Assembly (NCBI GenBank): GCA_023426855.1
Contig: JAEZBU010000257.1
Span: forward strand, 1 to 6,069
Reading direction: 5' to 3'
DNA: 6,069 bases
Source of the DNA: Pseudomonadota bacterium
GTDB lineage: Bacteria > Pseudomonadota > Alphaproteobacteria > Rhizobiales > Hyphomicrobiaceae
The notes under the pieces are model-generated. The model was given only the letters and a program-made list of their open reading frames with translations, was not told where the DNA came from and made no database searches. A program made the position numbers and the translations under genes. Position 1 is the stretch's first letter; every line of letters begins with the position of its first letter. Positions 1-5,779 of this stretch are shown here, one piece after another.

Positions 1-1110
1 ACCGCCCGGAACGAAGGCCACGCGCTGCTCGGCAACCGCCCGCTTCAATAGCTCGGCGGCGTCAATGTGCGCTGGCAGCGTCACCCACACGAACAAACCG
101 CCTTCCGGCTTGCTCCACGTCGTTCCGGCCGGCATGTAGCGCTCAAGCGCCGCCAGCATCGCATCGCGCCGCTTCGCATACTTGGCCTTGGCGCGCACCA
201 CCTGATCGTCAAAGCACGCGCTGGCCAGCCGATACATGACCATCTGGTTCAGCGATGAGCTGTGCAGATCGGACGCCTGCTTGATCAACACCAGCCGTCG
301 GATCACCGCACTCGCCGCGCAGATCCAGCCGACCCGCAGCCCCGGGGCGATAGTCTTCGAGAACGTGCCGGAATAGATGACGCGGCATTGCTCGATGCCG
401 CCGCAGCGCTTGATCGCCAGTGCCTGGATGCAGGGCACGTGTTCGCCCTGGTAGCGCAGCGCGACGTAGGCGCTATCCTCAATGACCGGAATGTCTAGTT
501 CGTCCGCCAGATCCAGCAGATGCTCGCGCGCGCCAAGCGTCAGCGTCTGCCCGCTGGGATTGGCAAAATCAGGTACGACGTAGGCGAACTTGATCGGACC
601 GCCGGTTTCGGCAGCTGCGGCTGCGTATGACGCCGCGGTGCGATTGCCCTGCTCAGGCCTCAGCGTATCGTAACGCGGCTCATAAGCCGAAAACGCCTGC
701 AAAGCGCCAAGATAGGTCGGTGCTTCGACCAGCGCTGTATCTCCCGGCGACAGCAGCAGCTTGCCGAGGAACTCGAGGCCCTGCTGCGAGCCCGATGTGA
801 TAAGGATGTTGTCCGGCGTGCAGGGCACGCCGAGCCGGCTCATATACCCCGTGATCCAGGTGCGCAGCGGCGCATAGCCTTCACTGGTAGAATACTGCAG
901 CGCCTGCGCGGCGAGCTCCGGTGACTTGAGGCTGTCGGCATAGGCCTCGCGCGCAGCGTCTGCGGGAAACAGCACGGGATCAGGGATGCCGCCGGCGAAG
1001 GAGATGATATCCGGCTGATCGAGCAGCTTCAGCAGCTCACGAATCTCGGATGCCTTCATCCGCGCCGCGCGATCCGCATAGCGCGGCTCCCAGCTTGCAG
1101 AGCCTGTCAT
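1..1110 (-). CDS. PLP-dependent aminotransferase, 2-aminoadipate transaminase/MocR-like group, 3' end cut off by window
   Basis: The frame is open for 370 codons from ATG 1110 to base 1 with no stop, so the C-terminus lies outside the window; family proteins have about 400 residues. It is a fold-type-I, pyridoxal-phosphate aminotransferase, presumably cytosolic. Visible landmarks are the substrate-side SFAGGIPDP segment (residues 37-45), TSGSQQGLE (105-113) at the cofactor phosphate, NPSG (184-187), EDSAY (211-215) with Asp212 and Tyr215 contacting the pyridine ring, SGTFSKT (247-253) with Lys252 as the Schiff-base lysine, Arg259, and PEGGLFVW (335-342). The C-terminal arginine that binds the substrate carboxylate would lie in the missing part. 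There is no N-terminal winged helix, so it is an enzyme and not a MocR regulator. The start is supported by an AAGAGGA ribosome site at 1121-1115. The family assignment is firm; the substrate (2-aminoadipate, an aromatic or a branched amino acid) cannot be told from sequence. It has its own promoter. Confidence 0.93.
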   Translation of the reverse strand, partial: MTGSASWEPRYADRAARMKASEIRELLKLLDQPDIISFAGGIPDPVLFPADAAREAYADSLKSPELAAQALQYSTSEGYAPLRTWITGYMSRLGVPCTPDNILITSGSQQGLEFLGKLLLSPGDTALVEAPTYLGALQAFSAYEPRYDTLRPEQGNRTAASYAAAAAETGGPIKFAYVVPDFANPSGQTLTLGAREHLLDLADELDIPVIEDSAYVALRYQGEHVPCIQALAIKRCGGIEQCRVIYSGTFSKTIAPGLRVGWICAASAVIRRLVLIKQASDLHSSSLNQMVMYRLASACFDDQVVRAKAKYAKRRDAMLAALERYMPAGTTWSKPEGGLFVWVTLPAHIDAAELLKRAVAEQRVAFVPGG

Positions 1111-1114
1111 GTTT

Positions 1115-1121
1115 TCCTCTT
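1115..1121 (-). promoter_or_regulatory. Ribosome binding site of the aminotransferase
   Basis: Read on the minus strand the sequence is AAGAGGA followed by AAAC and the ATG at 1110. It is a strong purine-rich Shine-Dalgarno match with a short 4-base spacer. It favours ATG 1110 over the internal methionine at residue 28. Confidence 0.7.
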
Positions 1122-1137
1122 AGCGTTGTCCTCGCGC

Positions 1138-1169
1138 ATATTATGTCAGCAATGCTGACCTATTGGCAA
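1138..1169 (-). promoter_or_regulatory. Candidate promoter of the aminotransferase gene
   Basis: On the minus strand a -35-like TTGCCA (1169-1164) is followed after 18 bases by CATAAT (1145-1140). An overlapping TAATAT (1143-1138) would be an alternative -10 with a 20-base spacer. Transcription would start near 1130-1135, giving a leader of roughly 20-25 bases that includes the ribosome binding site. The preceding gene ends at 1229 and its stop is followed by no recognisable intrinsic terminator, so some read-through from the upstream operon is possible. The hexamers are good but not perfect, and the assignment rests on pattern matching only. Confidence 0.5.
1145..1159. promoter_or_regulatory. 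Perfect 15-bp palindrome, candidate repressor operator
   Basis: The plus strand reads GTCAGCA-A-TGCTGAC: two perfectly complementary 7-base arms around one central base. It occupies most of the spacer between the candidate -35 and -10 elements of the aminotransferase promoter, where a bound dimeric protein would block RNA polymerase. Size and symmetry suit a homodimeric regulator. Lrp/AsnC or GntR proteins, which often control amino acid enzymes, are possible, but the site matches no consensus closely enough to name one. No regulator gene lies in the window. A hairpin role is unlikely because the arms sit upstream of the predicted transcript start and no T-run follows. Confidence 0.55.
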
Positions 1170-1228
1170 TCGTGCGGCGGGCCCGATAGCCCAAGGTATG
1201 CACTTCCGGAATAGCCGAGGCCGCTGGT

Positions 1229-1687
1229 CTAGATCGTCGGACCGCCGTGCAGCCGGAAACGTTCCTTGATGCGGGAAAACAGCCCGTCGCGCACGCTGCG
1301 ATAGGCGTCCAGCACCTGTTCCCGGTTGCCGCTACCGACTATCAGCGAGGCATCGAACGTCGGCCAGTATTCGACATCGACAGCCATGGTGCGGGTAAGT
1401 TCCAGTGCCTGGTGATGCGCTTCTGGCGACAGCGTGATGATCAAATCGAACGACGTGTCGTTGAGATCTTCCAGCGTTTTCGGCCTGTGCCGCGTCAGGT
1501 CGATGCCAATCTCGTTCATCACCGCATCGACGAATGTATCGCGCTCGCCGGCACGCACGCCCGCCGACTCCACATAAACGCGGTTCTGCAGCAGATGACG
1601 CAGGATCGCCGCCGCCATGGGCGAGCGCACCACATTCATCGTGCAGGCGAAAAGCACTGCACCGGGAACATCGCCGACCGCGCGCAC
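1229..1687 (-). CDS. Low-molecular-weight protein tyrosine phosphatase / arsenate reductase-family protein
   Basis: This 152-residue cytosolic protein belongs to the low-molecular-weight phosphatase fold, which removes phosphate from protein tyrosine (or sometimes arginine) through a cysteinyl-phosphate intermediate; thioredoxin-linked arsenate reductases share the fold. The P-loop is CTMNVVRS (residues 15-22), giving the CX5R signature with nucleophile Cys15 and Arg21. The second half contains YWPTFDAS (107-114), where Asp112 is the candidate general acid; the usual Asp-Pro is Asp-Ala here. The start is GTG, three bases after the UPF0262 stop. A GGAAAGG within the end of the upstream gene could serve as ribosome site, so translation is probably coupled. 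It is the last gene of the hisD-side cluster. Phosphatase activity is inferred from the fold; the substrate is unknown, and a role in arsenate reduction is possible but not indicated by neighbours. Confidence 0.88.
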   Translation of the reverse strand: MRAVGDVPGAVLFACTMNVVRSPMAAAILRHLLQNRVYVESAGVRAGERDTFVDAVMNEIGIDLTRHRPKTLEDLNDTSFDLIITLSPEAHHQALELTRTMAVDVEYWPTFDASLIVGSGNREQVLDAYRSVRDGLFSRIKERFRLHGGPTI

Positions 1688-1690
1688 CCT

Positions 1691-2188
1691 TCAGCCTTTC
1701 CAGTGCAGGGCGCATACCAGCGTGAACAGCCGCCGCGCAGTATCCCGATCGAGCCGAACCTTGCCCTTGAGCCGTTCCGACAGCAGGCGGCTTCCCTCAT
1801 CGTGCAGCGCGCGCCGTCCCATGTCGATCGATTGGATACGCGATGGCGGCGCGGAACGGATGGCGTCGTAGTAGCTGTCGCAGACGATGAAATAGTCCTT
1901 CATCAGGCGGCGCAGCGGCGACAGCGACAGCACATGCGTCACCAACGCTTCCGTCGCCTCATTGCCGATTGTCATGACCAGCCGGTCTTCTGCGATGCCG
2001 ATTTTCAGCCTGTAAGGCCCCTCGTTACGGCCTTCCAAGGCGAAAGAATTGGCGTCCAGGATGTCGTAGATCGCCACCTCGCGCTCGTGCTCGACGTTGG
2101 CACTGGTATTGCGGATGGACTGCTGATCGAGAACCAGAGCGATCAGCCGCTCCGTCCCTGCGATCGGTTTCTGCGGGGCATCGTCCAT
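1691..2188 (-). CDS. UPF0262 family protein of unknown function
   Basis: The 165-residue product matches the UPF0262 family, an alphaproteobacterial group of about 160 residues with no known function. Recognisable family segments are RLIALVLDQQSI (residues 14-25), the EHEREVAIYDILDANSF stretch (33-49), GPYRLKIGI (57-65), PLRRLMKDYF (91-100) and a basic C-terminal region containing IDMGRRALHDEG (121-132). There is no signal peptide or membrane segment, so it is probably cytosolic. ATG 2188 was chosen because family similarity begins just after it and an AGGTGG ribosome site lies 3 bases upstream (2197-2192). The open frame extends upstream to 2302, but that part overlaps hisD in another frame. 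The gene starts 13 bases after hisD and ends 3 bases before the phosphatase, so it sits inside an operon. Residues typical of an enzyme active site are not evident. Confidence 0.9.
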   Translation of the reverse strand: MDDAPQKPIAGTERLIALVLDQQSIRNTSANVEHEREVAIYDILDANSFALEGRNEGPYRLKIGIAEDRLVMTIGNEATEALVTHVLSLSPLRRLMKDYFIVCDSYYDAIRSAPPSRIQSIDMGRRALHDEGSRLLSERLKGKVRLDRDTARRLFTLVCALHWKG

Positions 2189-2191
2189 CGC

Positions 2192-2197
2192 CCACCT
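2192..2197 (-). promoter_or_regulatory. Ribosome binding site deciding the UPF0262 start
   Basis: The minus strand reads AGGTGG, then GCG, then ATG 2188. It lies between the hisD stop (2204-2202) and the start codon and supports 2188 over the upstream in-frame starts inside hisD. Confidence 0.55.
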
Positions 2198-2201
2198 GTC
2201 A

Positions 2202-3497
2202 TCATTTGCGGGAACGTCGAATTTCCACCGACCGGCGATGCGCGTCCAGACCCTCGGCGTGCGCCAAAGCCATGGCAGCATCCGAGAGCTGATCGAGCGC
2301 ATTGGCGTCGAGGCGCAGCAGCGAGGTGCGCTTCATGAAATCGAGCACACCGAGACCTGACGAAAAGCGCGCGCTGCGCGCCGTCGGCAGGACGTGATTG
2401 GAACCAGCGACATAGTCTCCGATCACTTCCGGCGTCAGCGCACCGAGGAAGATCGCGCCGGCATTGCGGATACGGTTTGACAGTGCGTCCGGATCGCGGG
2501 TGGCGATTTCCAGATGCTCGGCCGCGATGCGATCGGCCAGCGGCGGCGCCTGGTCGAGCGTGTCGAGCAGAATGACTGCGCCGAACACATTCCAGCTCTC
2601 GGCCGCGATGTTGCCCCTGGGCAGCTCGCGCAACTGGCGCGCGACTGCGGCCTCGACCTGTTCGGCGAAGGCCGCGTCGTCCGTCATCAGAATGGACTGC
2701 GCTGCGGTATCGTGCTCGGCCTGCGCCAGCAGATCCGCCGCGATCCATTCCGGGTCGTTGTCCTTGTCGGCGATTACCAGAACCTCGGACGGTCCGGCGA
2801 TGGAATCGATGCCGACCACGCCGAACACCTGCCGCTTGGCCGCCGCCACGTAGGCATTGCCGGGACCGACGATCTTGGCAACCGGCGCGATGGTCTTGGT
2901 GCCGCAGGCCAGCGCCGCGATCGCCTGCGCACCGCCGACACGATAAATCTCGTCGATGCCCGCGATATGCGCCGCCGCCAGTACCAGCGGATTGATCTCG
3001 CCGCCCGGGCTTGGCACCACCATGACGATGCGCGGCACGCCTGCGACCTTGGCCGGCACGGCGTTCATCAGCACTGAGCTTGGATAGGACGCCAGCCCGC
3101 CCGGCACATAGAGGCCCACGGATTCCACCGCCGTCCAGCGATGGCCGAGTTCGGCGCCGATCGCATCGGTGTAACGCGCGTCAGCCGGCCGCTGCCGTTC
3201 GTGATAGGCGAGAATGCGATCATACGCCGTCTGCAGCGCCGCGATCACCTTCGGATCGGATTGCGCGCGCGCCGCCTTGATCTCATCGGCACTGACACGA
3301 ATGGTGGCCGGCGTCAGCTCCAGCCGGTCGAACTTCTTCGTCAGCTCGATCAGCGCATCATCACCGCGCGCCACGACGTCAGCGATGATCGCGCGCACCG
3401 CCGCCTCGACGTCGGGAGAGCTTTCCCGCTTCATCGCTAGCAGCTCGGCAAATCGCGTCTCGAAATCCTGCGCAGTGATCGAAAGCCTGTGCGGCAT
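2202..3497 (-). CDS. hisD: Histidinol dehydrogenase
   Basis: HisD catalyses the last two steps of histidine synthesis, oxidising L-histidinol through the aldehyde to L-histidine with two NAD+ and a bound zinc ion, as a cytosolic dimer. The 431-residue length is normal for the family. The zinc ligands are recognisable as Gln259 and His262 in LLAQAEHD, Asp361 in GDYVAG and His420 in AEGLDAHRRS. The catalytic pair is Glu327-His328 in AAEHLE. GPGN (211-214) and the SIAGPSE signature (232-238) are also intact. The ATG at 3497 gives an N-terminus typical of alphaproteobacterial HisD; the ribosome site is weak, with AGGA only two bases from the ATG and an AGAGGA further upstream. The gene lies 44 bases after DUF2948 and 13 before UPF0262. 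It is not with other his genes here, as is common in this class where hisD travels with murA and DUF2948. No sign of decay. Confidence 0.98.
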   Translation of the reverse strand: MPHRLSITAQDFETRFAELLAMKRESSPDVEAAVRAIIADVVARGDDALIELTKKFDRLELTPATIRVSADEIKAARAQSDPKVIAALQTAYDRILAYHERQRPADARYTDAIGAELGHRWTAVESVGLYVPGGLASYPSSVLMNAVPAKVAGVPRIVMVVPSPGGEINPLVLAAAHIAGIDEIYRVGGAQAIAALACGTKTIAPVAKIVGPGNAYVAAAKRQVFGVVGIDSIAGPSEVLVIADKDNDPEWIAADLLAQAEHDTAAQSILMTDDAAFAEQVEAAVARQLRELPRGNIAAESWNVFGAVILLDTLDQAPPLADRIAAEHLEIATRDPDALSNRIRNAGAIFLGALTPEVIGDYVAGSNHVLPTARSARFSSGLGVLDFMKRTSLLRLDANALDQLSDAAMALAHAEGLDAHRRSVEIRRSRK

Positions 3498-3541
3498 AAT
3501 CCTGTGTGCCCCGCCTGCGGCGGTCCTCTTTCAAACTACTT

Positions 3542-4003
3542 TCAGCCGGTCTTGGTGTCGTCGCTGTCCGGGTGAGCCGGCTGACTGCTTGCTGCCCATG
3601 CCGCACCGAGATCGCGCATCTCGGCTTCTATGCATTCGACCTTCAGCCGGATGGCTGCGTCGCCGGCAAATACGAATGTCACAAACCCGCCAGGCGCGTC
3701 CTGCTCATCGAACTGGATGGCGAGAAGCTCCAGCACCTGCCGGTTTGCCTTCAGATCGATGCCTTGAAGCTGGGCGCCGAGAACCCGCTCGAAGCGCAAG
3801 GCCGTGCGGCGACGCTCCAGCGCAGGCTTGTCCCCTTCCACACCCACGCATGCCGCCCAATCGAAGCGATTGGCGATGGCAACGAAACGGCGCTCGGCCG
3901 GCAGATAAGCCATATCGGCCACTTGCAGCACCGCATCCTGCACGTGGGCGGAGATCACCGCCAAGTCGTCGGCATCGAGGGCGAGAAGCTTGAGATCTGC
4001 CAT
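3542..4003 (-). CDS. DUF2948 family protein of unknown function
   Basis: From ATG 4003 the product has 153 residues, the usual size for DUF2948, an uncharacterised alphaproteobacterial family commonly found between murA and hisD. Family-like segments are LKLLALDADDLAVISAHVQD (residues 4-23), DMAYLPAERRFVAIANRFDW (30-49), the RRRTALRFERV stretch (64-74) and the C-terminal GGFVTFVFAGDAAIRLKVE (105-123). There are no signal peptide, membrane segments or obvious catalytic motifs; alternating hydrophobic residues suggest a beta-rich cytosolic domain. The start is uncertain: ATG 4015 adds four residues, and the frame is open back to 4126, but none has a good ribosome site and similarity begins at 4003. 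The last dozen residues are polar and probably disordered. It is likely cotranscribed with hisD, which starts 44 bases downstream. Function unknown. Confidence 0.87.
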   Translation of the reverse strand: MADLKLLALDADDLAVISAHVQDAVLQVADMAYLPAERRFVAIANRFDWAACVGVEGDKPALERRRTALRFERVLGAQLQGIDLKANRQVLELLAIQFDEQDAPGGFVTFVFAGDAAIRLKVECIEAEMRDLGAAWAASSQPAHPDSDDTKTG

Positions 4004-4174
4004 CTGGGGTTCCATGAGCCGGCATCGGACCACCGCGAGATCATGCGGAGTTGTCGTATTGCAGTGCCGTTGTCGAGTGATAGCCGTGGCCAGCGCCCGG
4101 CGCAATGGGCATCGCCCCCGGCACACCCCCCGGGGGTCTACCGGCTCGACTTCGTTTCAGCCTTCCCTGAGCAG
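4004..4174 (-). other. Intergenic region murA-DUF2948 with GC palindrome
   Basis: The gap holds no convincing gene. Its notable element is a block with C5 (4115-4119), C6 (4126-4131) and G5 (4132-4136) on the plus strand; 4127-4136 is a perfect CCCCCGGGGG palindrome. On the transcript the C-run could pair with either of two downstream G-runs. No T-run follows, so it is not a normal intrinsic terminator; a processing or pause structure is possible. Confidence 0.35.
4078..4105 (-). promoter_or_regulatory. Weak candidate promoter before DUF2948-hisD
   Basis: On the minus strand TTGCGC (4105-4100) and CTATCA (4083-4078) are separated by 16 bases in the murA-DUF2948 gap, which at 171 bases is long enough for an internal promoter. 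The match is modest and could be chance in GC-rich DNA. Confidence 0.2.
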
Positions 4175-5464
4175 CTAGCCGCTGATGCGCTCAATCTGAG
4201 CGCCGCAATTCGACAGCTTCTCTTCCAGCCGCTCGAAACCGCGATCGAGATGGTAAACGCGGTTGATCATCGTCTCGCCCTGGGCGATCAGGCCGGCGAT
4301 GACCAGCGACACGGATGCGCGCAGATCGGTTGCCATGACGGGCGCACCACGCAACCGACTGACACCGCGGATGGTCGCCGTGTCGCCGCTGAGCTGGATG
4401 TCGGCGCCCAATCGCGCCAGCTCCTGCACGTGCATGAAGCGGTTCTCGAAAATCGTCTCGCGGATCGTGCTGGTGCCACGCGCGGTGGTGGTCAGCGCCA
4501 TGAGTTGCGCCTGCAGGTCGGTCGGGAAGCCGGGGAACGGCTGCGTTTCGACCCGGATTGGCTCGAGACCAGCGCCGTTGCGCGCCACCCGCACGCCGCC
4601 GTCGACATCGGTAACGGTCGCGCCAGTTGCCCGCAACGTGTCGAACGCCGACTGCAGCAGTTCGGTCTTCGCGCCTTGCAGTACGATATCGCCGCCGGTC
4701 GCTGCGACGGCAAAGGCAAAGGTGCCGGTTTCGATACGATCGGGGAGAACGGTGTGCACCGCGCCTTCCAGCCGGTCGCGCCCCTGGATCGTCAGCGTCG
4801 GCGTGCCGATACCATCGATCTGCGCGCCCATCTTGACCAGGCAAGACGCGACATCGCCGACCTCTGGCTCGCACGCGGCGTTCTCGATGACGGTTTCGCC
4901 CTTCGCCAGCGCCGCAGCCATCAATACGTTGTGCGTCGCACCAACCGAGACTTTCGGGAAGGTCACGCGTGCCCCCCTCAAGCCATTCGGCGCGCGAGCG
5001 ATGACGTAGCCGCTGTCGATATCGATCTCAGCGCCCAGAGCTTTCAGGCCAGACAGATGCAAATCCACGGGCCGTGTGCCGATCGCGCAGCCACCGGGCA
5101 GCGACACTCGTGCCTCGCCCATCCGCGCGATCAACGGACCCAACACCCAGAAGCTGGCGCGCATGCGGCTGACCATTTCGTACGGTGCCGTGGTGTCGCT
5201 GATATCGCGTGCGGTAAAATGGTAAGTCTCGCCAAGGTGCTGGCCACCGCCAGCCCGCTTGCCGTCGACGGAATGATCCGCCCCGTGATTGCGCAGGATG
5301 CGGGCCAACAGGTTGACGTCGGCCAGATTGGGCACGTTCTTCAGGGTAAGCCGGTCCTGCGTCAGCAGGCTCGCGATCATCAACGGCAGCGCCGCATTCT
5401 TCGCGCCGGAGATCGGGATCGTGCCGTTAAGTGGCTGTCCACCGGTGATTTTGATTCGGTCCAT
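4175..5464 (-). CDS. murA: UDP-N-acetylglucosamine 1-carboxyvinyltransferase
   Basis: MurA transfers enolpyruvate from phosphoenolpyruvate to the 3'-OH of UDP-GlcNAc, the committed step of peptidoglycan synthesis in the cytoplasm. The 429-residue product shows the EPSP-synthase-like inside-out barrel family throughout. SGAKNAAL (residues 19-26) carries Lys22-Asn23, Arg102 lies in MVSRMRAS, and the mobile catalytic loop LPGGCAIG (122-129) has Cys126, equivalent to Escherichia coli Cys115 and the residue fosfomycin alkylates. FPGFPTDLQAQ (310-320) contains Asp316, the candidate general base; DLRAS (380-384) and DRGF (407-410) supply binding arginines Arg382 and Arg408. A stretch near residues 62-80, rich in Gly and charged residues, makes it about ten residues longer than the E. 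coli enzyme, as in other alphaproteobacteria. ATG 5464 gives the expected N-terminus but the ribosome site is weak. The 129-base upstream gap probably contains its promoter. Confidence 0.98.
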   Translation of the reverse strand: MDRIKITGGQPLNGTIPISGAKNAALPLMIASLLTQDRLTLKNVPNLADVNLLARILRNHGADHSVDGKRAGGGQHLGETYHFTARDISDTTAPYEMVSRMRASFWVLGPLIARMGEARVSLPGGCAIGTRPVDLHLSGLKALGAEIDIDSGYVIARAPNGLRGARVTFPKVSVGATHNVLMAAALAKGETVIENAACEPEVGDVASCLVKMGAQIDGIGTPTLTIQGRDRLEGAVHTVLPDRIETGTFAFAVAATGGDIVLQGAKTELLQSAFDTLRATGATVTDVDGGVRVARNGAGLEPIRVETQPFPGFPTDLQAQLMALTTTARGTSTIRETIFENRFMHVQELARLGADIQLSGDTATIRGVSRLRGAPVMATDLRASVSLVIAGLIAQGETMINRVYHLDRGFERLEEKLSNCGAQIERISG

Positions 5465-5563
5465 GGCGTAACCCGTGCATAGCAGGCTGCAAGAACAGCC
5501 ATTGTCCCAAGGCGGCGCGGCACCAGCAGCGCATGATCGCGCTAGATCGTCTACCGGTGCGAC

Positions 5564-5580
5564 TCAATTGTGACTATTGA
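5564..5580. promoter_or_regulatory. Inverted repeat upstream of murA
   Basis: TCAAT and ATTGA form perfect 5-base arms separated by 7 bases, about 100-116 bases before the murA start in an otherwise GC-rich gap. A GACTC at 5561-5565, which fits the GANTC target of the alphaproteobacterial methylase CcrM, overlaps the left arm. It may be an operator or chance; no convincing -35/-10 pair could be fixed nearby. Confidence 0.25.
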
Positions 5581-5593
5581 ATACTACTGCTGA

Positions 5594-5779
5594 TCATACC
5601 GACGGTTCGTCGCCGGACGCAGAACTATCTCGTTTTACCGACGCACGTGCCTTCGCCTGCGCCTTACGCTTCATCAGGTTGGCACGCAACTCCTTGGCCA
5701 GCCGCTCGCTTCTGTCGCTGACGCTGCGTGCCTGCCCTTGGTTCTGATGCTCCTTACGTGTCGGCTTATCGCTCGACAT
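5594..5779 (-). CDS. Small basic hypothetical protein
   Basis: This gene encodes 61 residues, of which about 15 are Lys or Arg. The centre (residues 22-46), containing ERLAKELRANLMKRKAQAKA, is predicted by eye to be one amphipathic, strongly basic helix; both ends are polar and likely disordered. There is no signal peptide, membrane segment or cysteine. Short proteins with a similar LRANLxRRKAQAR core occur widely in alphaproteobacteria, from memory and without a database check, which supports a real gene, but no function is assigned. The basic helix could bind nucleic acid or ribosomes; that is inference only. ATG 5779 has a GAGGA ribosome site at 5793-5789 with a 9-base spacer. It points the same way as murA, 129 bases upstream of it, and could be cotranscribed with it. 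Confidence 0.68.
   Translation of the reverse strand: MSSDKPTRKEHQNQGQARSVSDRSERLAKELRANLMKRKAQAKARASVKRDSSASGDEPSV

Noticed and set aside
67..498. Two short plus-strand frames near the left edge
   Set aside because: Both lie opposite the aminotransferase, whose PLP-binding motifs are intact across this stretch.
1190..1228. Terminator after the phosphatase gene
   Set aside because: Only short imperfect GC pairings are present and no T-run follows on the minus strand.
2189..2302. Longer N-terminus for UPF0262
   Set aside because: The extra 38 residues overlap the 3' end of hisD in another frame, do not resemble the family, and a ribosome site lies before ATG 2188.
1247..2338. Plus-strand open frame of 363 codons
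   Set aside because: It is antisense to the phosphatase and UPF0262 genes, runs into hisD, and has an Arg/His/Gln-rich composition typical of shadow frames.
4004..4126. Longer N-terminus for DUF2948
   Set aside because: The extension is Arg/Thr-rich without family resemblance and has no ribosome site; the family pattern starts at residue 3 from ATG 4003.
3506..5482. Plus-strand open frame of 658 codons
   Set aside because: It runs antisense across murA, the gap and DUF2948, both with intact family motifs. Long antisense frames are expected opposite GC-rich genes, and the translation shows no recognisable domain.
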